Below are positions 1-4,695 of a stretch of DNA of 6,078 nt, piece after piece. A model generated the notes under the pieces. It had not been told where the DNA came from, did not search any database, and saw only the letters and a program-made list of their open reading frames with translations. The position numbers were made by a program, and so were the translations under genes. Where the stretch lies: assembly GCA_902462525.1 (NCBI GenBank), contig CABQCA010000139.1, positions 1 through 6,078 on the forward strand, given 5' to 3'. The stretch comes from an uncultured Porphyromonadaceae bacterium (GTDB lineage: Bacteria > Bacteroidota > Bacteroidia > Bacteroidales > Muribaculaceae). Numbering within the stretch: the first letter of the stretch is position 1; each line of letters begins with the position of its first letter.

Positions 1-629
1 CCTCCGCCGACAGCATAACCCTGATGACCATTCATTCGGCCAAGGGCCTGGAATTCGACTGCGTGTTCATTGTCGGGGCTGAGGAAGAACTTTTTCCCTC
101 TGCCATGTGCCGCACCAACAGCGAAATCGAGGAAGAGCGGCGCCTGATGTATGTGGCCATAACCCGTGCCCGCCGTTTCTGCATGATCAGCTATGCTGCG
201 AGGCGAACCGTCAACGGCCAGCAGCGCAACTCGCTTCCTTCGCGGTTTATCGCTGACATCGACCGTCGTTTCCTCCGCACCATAGCCGGTGCCGGAGCGG
301 GAAGCCGCAGCGATTATTATAAGCCAAAGACCGCTCAGCGCGGCCCTGTTTTCCGGCCCGAATCTACGGTAAACCAAAGCATGGCCGTACCGAGGCCGTC
401 GGCGCCTCCTGCGCTTCCGACCTCGAAAAAGGAAACACTTCCCGGTTGCTGCCAGCATACTCTTGCCGAAGTAAAGGAGGGGATGCGTATTTTCCACCCT
501 ATGTTCATGGAGGGTGTGATAACGGGTGTCGACAGCGACGCTCCCGACCCGCGGATTGTGGTGCGCTTCGATTCCGACGGTCAGGAAAGGCGTCTTATGC
601 TGAAATTTGCCAAATTCAAAATACTATGA
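1..629 (+). CDS. uvrD: UvrD/PcrA-type superfamily 1 DNA helicase, C-terminal part (5' end outside window)
   Basis: ATP-driven 3'-5' DNA helicase of the UvrD/PcrA/Rep group, cytoplasmic, normally used in excision repair, mismatch repair and clearing proteins from DNA. The reading frame is open from base 3, so the true start is upstream; 208 residues are visible of a family usually 700-800 long. Near the fragment start is the conserved block TIHSAKGLEF (fragment residues 9-18), typical of helicase motif V. It is followed by EEERR (43-47) and VAITRAR (51-57), the motif VI region carrying the arginine finger. After a low-complexity, Pro/Ser/Ala-rich linker (about 90-150) comes a compact C-terminal module starting VKEGMRIFHPMF, which matches the Tudor-like C-terminal domain of PcrA/UvrD. 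The stop overlaps the nspC start (ATGA), suggesting translational coupling. UvrD and PcrA cannot be told apart from this end of the protein alone. Confidence 0.93.
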   Translation, partial: SADSITLMTIHSAKGLEFDCVFIVGAEEELFPSAMCRTNSEIEEERRLMYVAITRARRFCMISYAARRTVNGQQRNSLPSRFIADIDRRFLRTIAGAGAGSRSDYYKPKTAQRGPVFRPESTVNQSMAVPRPSAPPALPTSKKETLPGCCQHTLAEVKEGMRIFHPMFMEGVITGVDSDAPDPRIVVRFDSDGQERRLMLKFAKFKIL

Positions 630-1759
630 CCGAGAACGAACTGCCTACGCCATTCTTCATTGTCTATGAGGATCGCCTGCGTGCCAATCTGGAACTTATA
701 AGCCGTGTGGGACGCGAGTCGGGAGCCGATATAATAATGGCGTTCAAGGCCAATGCTCTGTGGCGCACTTTCGACATAGTGCGCGAGTACTGCCGCAACT
801 GTACGGCAAGTTCGGTAAACGAACTTTTGCTCGGCACCGAATATATGGGAGGTGAAATACATTCGTTTACCCCGGCCTATACCGACGGAAACATCGAAAC
901 TTTTCTGCGCCTCAGTTCTCATATAACATTCAATTCTCTCAGTCAGTACGAGCGCTATGCCGGGGCCGTGGCGACCTCTCCGGCGAGTCCCGGTCTGCGT
1001 GTGAATCCCAAATGTTCGGTTATCGAAACGGACCTTTACAATCCGGCGTTGCCTGGTTCTCGTTTCGGTGTCGATGCCGCCGCTCTGAGCGCCGGCCTTC
1101 CGGCCGGCATCGAGGGACTGCATTTTCATGCTTTGTGCGAGTCGAGCAGCTACGACCTTGCCAAGGTGCTTGATGCTTTCGAGGCGCAGTTCGGACATCT
1201 TCTGCCTCAGCTGCGGTGGGTGAATTTCGGCGGAGGTCATCTCATGACCCGCGATGGCTACGATACGGAGCATCTCATTTCTCTCATCAGGAATTTCAGA
1301 CTTCGCCACCCCAATCTCAAGGTTATACTTGAGCCCGGCAGTGCGTTCACATGGCGCACAGGCGATCTGGTAGCGTCGGTTGTCGACATCGTCTGCAACG
1401 ACGGCGTGACAACGGCCATTCTCGATGTTTCTTTTGCATGCCACATGCCCGACACCCTTGAGATGCCTTACCGTCCGGCGGTCCGCGAGGAGGTCCGGGC
1501 CGAAGAATCCACGGGCACGGCCTATCGTCTTGGTGGCAACTCATGCCTGAGCGGCGACTTTATGGGCGACTATTATTTTCCGCGGCCACTCAGAATCGGC
1601 GACCGTCTTACTCTCTGCGACATGAACCACTATACTACTGTGAAGACTACTATGTTCAACGGTGTTCATCATCCCGACCTTGTGCTCTGCCGCAGCAACG
1701 GCGAGTGCGGCTATCTGCGGCGCTTCGATTACGATGACTATAAAAACCGAATGAGCTGA
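626..1759 (+). CDS. nspC: carboxynorspermidine/carboxyspermidine decarboxylase
   Basis: PLP-dependent, cytoplasmic enzyme that decarboxylates carboxynorspermidine or carboxyspermidine to norspermidine or spermidine, the last step of the alternative polyamine route found in Bacteroidetes and vibrios. It belongs to the fold III (alanine racemase/ornithine decarboxylase-like) group. The 377-residue product has the family's usual length. Visible landmarks are MAFKANALW with the likely PLP lysine K41, HFHAL (166-170), the glycine-rich GGGH (202-205), EPGSAF (236-241, phosphate binding), HMPDTLEMPYRP (273-284) and GNSCLSGD (305-311), whose C307 and D311 fit the active-site segment contributed across the dimer. 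The ATG at 626 overlaps the helicase stop; an in-frame ATG at 446 would add 60 residues read from inside the helicase gene and is rejected because the family fold begins at TPFFIVYEDRL. The stop overlaps the next start (TGATG). The partner carboxynorspermidine dehydrogenase is not in the window, so the actual product (spermidine or norspermidine) is open. Confidence 0.95.
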   Translation: MTENELPTPFFIVYEDRLRANLELISRVGRESGADIIMAFKANALWRTFDIVREYCRNCTASSVNELLLGTEYMGGEIHSFTPAYTDGNIETFLRLSSHITFNSLSQYERYAGAVATSPASPGLRVNPKCSVIETDLYNPALPGSRFGVDAAALSAGLPAGIEGLHFHALCESSSYDLAKVLDAFEAQFGHLLPQLRWVNFGGGHLMTRDGYDTEHLISLIRNFRLRHPNLKVILEPGSAFTWRTGDLVASVVDIVCNDGVTTAILDVSFACHMPDTLEMPYRPAVREEVRAEESTGTAYRLGGNSCLSGDFMGDYYFPRPLRIGDRLTLCDMNHYTTVKTTMFNGVHHPDLVLCRSNGECGYLRRFDYDDYKNRMS

Positions 1760-2772
1760 TGCCACGATTCTCGATAATAGTGCCGGTGTACAACCGGCCG
1801 GCCGAAGTACAGGACCTCGTCGACAGCCTTGCTTCCCAAAGTTGCCGCGATTTCGAACTGGTGGTTGCCGAGGACGGCTCCACTGTTCCGTGCGAAAGCA
1901 TAGTCCATGAAGCTGTGGAGAAGCGAGGTCTCAATGCCCGTTATTACTACAAGGAAAACGAAGGGCGCTCGATAGCCCGCAACTATGCCATGGAGCGTGC
2001 CACAGGCGATTATTTTGTGTTTTTCGACTCCGATTGCGTTATTCCTCCCGATTATTTCACCATTCTTTCGCGAGAACTCGACGTCAGGCCGCTTGACTGC
2101 TTCGGCGGCCCCGATGCGGCAAACGATTCTTTTTCCGACACACAGAAAGCCATCAATTATTCGATGACATCGTTTCTTACCACAGGCGGCATACGCGGCG
2201 GCAGGATAAGTCTCGAAAAATTCACTCCACGAACCTTTAACATGGGCTTCAGCAGGAATGTCTATGAGAAGGTGGGCGGTTTCCGTGAGATGTTTTCTGA
2301 AGATATCGACATGAGCACACGTATCCGTCAGGCAGGCTTCTCGATAGGTCTTATCCGGGATGCTGCTGTGTGGCACAAGCGGCGTGTCGACTTCCGTCGC
2401 TTTTTCCGTCAGGTGTATGTATTCGGTATGTCGCGTGTGACTCTTAAACTGCTGTATCCCGGCAGCCTGAAAGCAGTTCATATTCTGCCGGCGGCGTTCG
2501 TGCTTGGTTCATTAGCGCTCATTATCCTCGGCATATTTGTTTCGCCCTGGTTTCTGCTGCCTCTCGGACTATACTTCACGGCAATATTTGTCGGTGCACT
2601 CATAAGTACCCGCTCACTGAAGGTATCACTTCTGGCCATCCCGGCAGCTATAATTCAGCTTGGTGGCTATGGGCTTGGGTTTCTGAAGGCGTATTTTCAG
2701 AAGATTATCCTTGGGCGTGGCCGCGACATCGCGCAGGAAGTAAATATTCGCAAGGGTAAAAATGAACGGTGA
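1759..2772 (+). CDS. family 2 glycosyltransferase with C-terminal membrane segments
   Basis: Inverting GT-A glycosyltransferase of family GT2, probably moving a sugar from a nucleotide-sugar donor to a lipid-linked or surface polysaccharide acceptor at the cytoplasmic face of the inner membrane. The 337 residues start with FSIIVPVYNRPAEV (4-17), the typical GT2 opening. Next come the donor-binding ED-G (38-40), the DSD metal-binding motif (90-92), a GGF followed by FSEDIDMSTRIRQAGF (179-194) containing the likely catalytic-base ED pair (181-182), and W205-H206 (conserved VWH). Two hydrophobic stretches at about 241-261 and 263-283, and a weaker one at 291-309, indicate membrane attachment. 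The tail is basic. The start codon shares one base with the nspC stop, and the 3' end overlaps radC by 11 bases. No other polysaccharide genes lie nearby, so acceptor and sugar cannot be predicted. Confidence 0.92.
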   Translation: MPRFSIIVPVYNRPAEVQDLVDSLASQSCRDFELVVAEDGSTVPCESIVHEAVEKRGLNARYYYKENEGRSIARNYAMERATGDYFVFFDSDCVIPPDYFTILSRELDVRPLDCFGGPDAANDSFSDTQKAINYSMTSFLTTGGIRGGRISLEKFTPRTFNMGFSRNVYEKVGGFREMFSEDIDMSTRIRQAGFSIGLIRDAAVWHKRRVDFRRFFRQVYVFGMSRVTLKLLYPGSLKAVHILPAAFVLGSLALIILGIFVSPWFLLPLGLYFTAIFVGALISTRSLKVSLLAIPAAIIQLGGYGLGFLKAYFQKIILGRGRDIAQEVNIRKGKNER

Positions 2773-3472
2773 TTCCACACCTGCAAAAGGCCTTATCGCC
2801 GACACGCCACTCGAGGAGCGTCCCCGTGAAAAGGCTTTGCGCCTTGGCCTTAAGTCTTTGACCGATGCTGAACTCATGGCTCTCATCTTTTCCACCGGCA
2901 TAAAGGGAAAAGGCATTGTGGCGCTGTGCAACGAGATTCTCGACGAGTACCGCGGGCATCTGTCGGCGGTCACTCAGATGGATGCCCGTGAGTTCATGAA
3001 GCGGCACAAGGGCATCGGTCCGGCCAAGGCCCTCACTTTTATGGCTGCTCTCGAACTGGGCGGCCGTGCGGCCCGCGATGCGGTTGAGACTGCAGATCCT
3101 CAGATGACCACCTCGAAACTCGCCTACGAATATATGAAAATGCGGATGGACGAGCTCGACCATGAGGAGTTCTGGGTGCTGATGCTGAAAAGAAACCTCA
3201 GACCGCTGCGCGAGTTCAAGGCAGGGCAGGGCGGCCTGTCGGAGACTGTGGTGGATATCCGGCTGCTTATCCGCGAGGCTCTTATGGCAAAGACATCGGC
3301 TATGATTCTGTTCCACAACCACCCTTCCGGTCAGCTGTCCCCGAGTCCGCAGGATATAATGCTCACACGCCGTATAAAGGACGCCGCAGCATATTTCGAC
3401 ATCCGTGTTCTCGACCATATCATAGTTGCCCCCACCGGTTACTATTCATTTAACGATAACGGTAAGCTTTGA
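2762..3472 (+). CDS. radC: RadC family JAMM/MPN-domain protein
   Basis: Cytoplasmic RadC-family protein. The historic 'DNA repair' name rests on a misassigned E. coli mutant, and its biochemical role remains uncertain. The 236 residues have the normal length and order: ERPREKAL near the N-terminus (19-26), a helix-hairpin-helix DNA-binding element around KGIGPAKA (83-90), and the C-terminal JAMM domain. The metalloprotease-type signature is complete: a glutamate at 135 (HEEFWVL), H185 and H187 in HNHPSG, S195 and D198 in the H-x-H-x7-S-x2-D pattern, and the conserved RVLDHIIV (215-222). A zinc site is therefore predicted to be intact. The chosen ATG lies inside the last codons of the glycosyltransferase gene (11-base overlap), which makes radC the last gene of the overlapping + strand set. 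The stop is followed after seven bases by the octamer array at 3480. Confidence 0.96.
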   Translation: MNGDSTPAKGLIADTPLEERPREKALRLGLKSLTDAELMALIFSTGIKGKGIVALCNEILDEYRGHLSAVTQMDAREFMKRHKGIGPAKALTFMAALELGGRAARDAVETADPQMTTSKLAYEYMKMRMDELDHEEFWVLMLKRNLRPLREFKAGQGGLSETVVDIRLLIREALMAKTSAMILFHNHPSGQLSPSPQDIMLTRRIKDAAAYFDIRVLDHIIVAPTGYYSFNDNGKL

Positions 3473-3479
3473 TGTAAGG

Positions 3480-3511
3480 AAATCAAGATATTATGAAATT
3501 AGGATATTAGG
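3480..3511 (+). repeat. tandem octamer array after the radC stop
   Basis: Four degenerate 8-base units lie head to tail: AAATCAAG (3480-3487), ATATTATG (3488-3495), AAATTAGG (3496-3503) and ATATTAGG (3504-3511). As 16-base pairs they agree at 13 of 16 positions. The array starts seven bases after the radC stop and reads in the direction of radC. The same unit type follows the stop of the convergent gene on the other strand (3757-3772), and the 12 bases at 3477-3488 are a perfect inverted match to 3764-3775. Function is unknown. Confidence 0.7.
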
Positions 3512-3569
3512 CTGAATGAGTTCTCAGCCGGCAAACCGACGCGTTTGATAACCAGAGAGTCTGTCGGTT
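3510..3569 (+). other. two successive hairpins downstream of radC, possible 3' end structure
   Basis: GGCTGA (3510-3515) pairs with TCAGCC (3524-3529) around an 8-base loop. AACCGAC (3534-3540) pairs with GTCGGTT (3563-3569) around a 22-base loop. Both lie just after radC and could shape or terminate the operon transcript. Neither is followed by a T-run, so a standard intrinsic terminator is not shown, and short stems like these can occur by chance. Confidence 0.4.
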
Positions 3570-3579
3570 AAATCTCTTA

Positions 3580-3741
3580 GAGTATGTTTACTTTTGGCTT
3601 ATGTTAAGATTTAAATAGATTTTTCGAGTATGTTTTGAGATTGAATGAAGGAGTTATGGGGTTCCATAACGACTGAATGAAAGCTTAAAACAGGCTGAAA
3701 AAGCTTCTAAAGATTTCATAAAGTTAAAAGTAAACATACTC
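3580..3741. mobile_element. MITE-like palindromic element, 162 bp, with 16-bp terminal inverted repeats
   Basis: The ends are perfect inverted repeats: GAGTATGTTTACTTTT at 3580-3595 and its reverse complement at 3726-3741. With GG facing TT treated as wobble, pairing reaches 3600/3721. TTA stands directly outside both ends (3577-3579 and 3742-3744), as expected of a 3-bp target duplication. The interior is AT-rich, has no credible reading frame and is itself a weak palindrome: 3617-3642 against 3681-3706 match at 16 of 26 positions, 20 with G-U pairs. A small hairpin lies at the centre. A second copy of the terminal GAGTATGTTT occurs inside at 3626-3635. Size, ends and absence of a gene fit a non-autonomous miniature element. 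A 3-bp TNA-type duplication is known for some IS5-family (IS1031-type) elements, but the parent transposase is not identifiable here. A structured intergenic RNA is the alternative. Confidence 0.68.
3653..3670 (+). other. central hairpin of the palindromic element
   Basis: GTTATGG (3653-3659) and CCATAAC (3664-3670) form a perfect 7-bp stem around a GGTT loop. Its centre (3661.5) nearly coincides with the centre of the terminal inverted repeats (3660.5), so it would cap one long imperfect hairpin made by the whole 3580-3741 element. Confidence 0.6.
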
Positions 3742-3756
3742 TTAATCTCCGGTCCT

Positions 3757-3772
3757 CCTGATTTCTTGATTT
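3757..3772 (-). repeat. tandem octamer array after the stop of the - strand gene
   Basis: Read on the - strand, the stop TAG (3776-3774) is followed by one G and then AAATCAAG (3772-3765) and AAATCAGG (3764-3757). Two weaker units continue in the same 8-base register: AGGACCGG (3756-3749) and AGATTAAG (3748-3741), the last one overlapping the end of the palindromic element. The first unit is identical to the first unit after radC on the other strand, so each convergent gene carries the repeat in its own reading direction. Confidence 0.65.
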
Positions 3773-3773
3773 C

Positions 3774-4589
3774 CTATAAATATCGGTCGGCGAGGGCGCG
3801 GTATCGTTCAGTCGATTTGAATTCATCGATATAGCGGTTGAGTTCGTTGAGGAGAGTGCTGTCGCCGGGTGCAACGGCCCAAACCTGGAACTGGCTAAGC
3901 GATATGGGGGTGCTGATGTCGAGCTGCTGATAGGAGCGGGCTACCCGTTTAGCCACGGCATGACCGACTACGGCGTGTTTTATTTGTCCGAGAGCTGTCA
4001 TGATGGCGAGATGTTCCGATGAATATTCCGGGCTTTCGATGACTACTATAGTGTCGCCGAGTTCTCGGGCCATGTTTCTGAGTCGTGTTCTGAATGGTTT
4101 GCCTTTGGCTATCCATACGGTGTCGCCTTTCAGTTGCTCCGGTGAAGAGATGGCCGGGGCGCTGTCGGCAGCCTGTACGAGCACTTGCCGGTCGATATAT
4201 ACGGCGTCGGTGAGCGGGAAATATTCCTTCAGAGCCGACGTCGATGGCATCGCGGCTATCAGCAGGTCGTATTTATGATCGTAAAGTCCTTGAAAAGCTT
4301 TGTCGAGCTGAGAGAATGGGTAGAAACGGACGGGAATGTGGTGCGAGGCGGCGATGTCGCGCAGCATCAGATAGTCGAAACCTTCGGCGGTGTCGTTTTC
4401 GAGAGTATAGGTGAGAGGCGACATTTCGATGGCTACGGCAATTGTGTCGCCTGCCGGATGCCGGTATTCCTCGATAAGCTGTGAGCTTCTGTCGGTGCTG
4501 CTGCGACGCGCGAGCCCGATGACAATAAATCCTACTATAACGGCACCGATTAACCAGGGGATGATATTCTTTCTGTTGTTTGTTTTCAT
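3774..4589 (-). CDS. membrane-anchored substrate-binding-domain protein (SBP_bac_3 / MltF N-domain type)
   Basis: A 271-residue protein with an N-terminal membrane segment at about 9-27 (IIPWLIGAVIVGFIVIGLA) after a short basic head, predicted to hold the rest in the periplasm. There is no lipobox cysteine. Residues 48-271 follow the order of family 3 solute-binding proteins: a first strand (TIAVAIEMSPLTY), EGFDYLMLRDIA (69-80), DLLIAAMPSTSALKEYF (108-124), a hinge-like YIDRQVLVQ (131-139), LKGDTVWIAKGKPFRTRL (153-170) and a C-terminal helix ERYRALADRYL. The same module forms the N-terminal half of lytic transglycosylase MltF, but no transglycosylase domain follows. The position where amino-acid binders usually carry the ligand-gripping Arg appears to be Leu120. 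No ABC permease or ATPase gene is adjacent, so a sensing or wall-related role is as likely as transport. A terminator separates it from the upstream mutase gene, implying its own promoter. Ligand unknown. Confidence 0.85.
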   Translation of the reverse strand: MKTNNRKNIIPWLIGAVIVGFIVIGLARRSSTDRSSQLIEEYRHPAGDTIAVAIEMSPLTYTLENDTAEGFDYLMLRDIAASHHIPVRFYPFSQLDKAFQGLYDHKYDLLIAAMPSTSALKEYFPLTDAVYIDRQVLVQAADSAPAISSPEQLKGDTVWIAKGKPFRTRLRNMARELGDTIVVIESPEYSSEHLAIMTALGQIKHAVVGHAVAKRVARSYQQLDISTPISLSQFQVWAVAPGDSTLLNELNRYIDEFKSTERYRALADRYL

Positions 4590-4592
4590 GAG

Positions 4593-4616
4593 CGTTTATT
4601 TCTATGAAAATAAACG
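4593..4616 (-). promoter_or_regulatory. 9-6-9 dyad just before the start codon of the substrate-binding gene
   Basis: CGTTTATTT (4593-4601) and AAATAAACG (4608-4616) are perfect inverted repeats around six bases. The element ends three bases before the ATG (4589-4587 on the - strand), where a ribosome would bind. It could be an operator or an RNA hairpin limiting translation. It lies in the roughly 50-base stretch between the mutase terminator and the gene that should also contain the promoter; I found no convincing Bacteroidetes -33/-7 pair there. Confidence 0.45.
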
Positions 4617-4640
4617 TGCGAAAGTGCCGTCGGGTTTAAG

Positions 4641-4674
4641 AAAAAACGGCGCAGTCCCGGTGAGGTCTGCGCCG
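4641..4674 (-). terminator. intrinsic terminator of the phospho-sugar mutase gene
   Basis: Read on the - strand, CGGCGCAG (4674-4667), a 12-base loop and CTGCGCCG (4654-4647) form a perfect GC-rich 8-bp stem followed at once by six T (4646-4641) and then CTT. It starts 21 bases after the mutase stop codon. On the + strand the T-run is absent, so it acts in one direction, ending the mutase transcript before the substrate-binding gene. Confidence 0.88.
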
Positions 4675-4695
4675 CATATGTGTCGGAATTGATTA

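Noticed and set aside
474..485. AAGGAGG followed by an in-frame ATG inside the helicase gene, suggesting internal initiation of the C-terminal domain
   Set aside because: The spacing to the ATG is only two bases, the motif falls on conserved Lys-Glu-Gly codons, and Shine-Dalgarno sites are little used in Bacteroidetes.
1091..1108. GC-rich inverted repeat (GCCGG...CCGGC) inside nspC
   Set aside because: It is explained by Ala-Gly-Leu-Pro-Ala-Gly codons in a conserved frame, and there is no T-run or other sign of a regulatory role.
581..1444. Long antisense reading frame opposite nspC (287 codons, - strand)
   Set aside because: It lies wholly opposite well-conserved helicase/nspC codons, has no recognisable domain, and long antisense frames are common in moderately GC-rich DNA.
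1738..2481. Antisense reading frame of 247 codons opposite the glycosyltransferase
   Set aside because: Shadow of a gene with clear GT2 motifs; the translated antisense sequence shows no family resemblance or plausible composition.
2705..3418. Antisense reading frame of 237 codons opposite radC
   Set aside because: Shadow of radC, whose JAMM motif is intact on the + strand; no domain seen in the antisense product.
3473..3773. A small gene or CRISPR-like array in the intergenic stretch
   Set aside because: No open frame of useful length with a credible start occurs, and the repeats are 8-base tandem units and inverted arms, not spaced direct repeats of CRISPR length.
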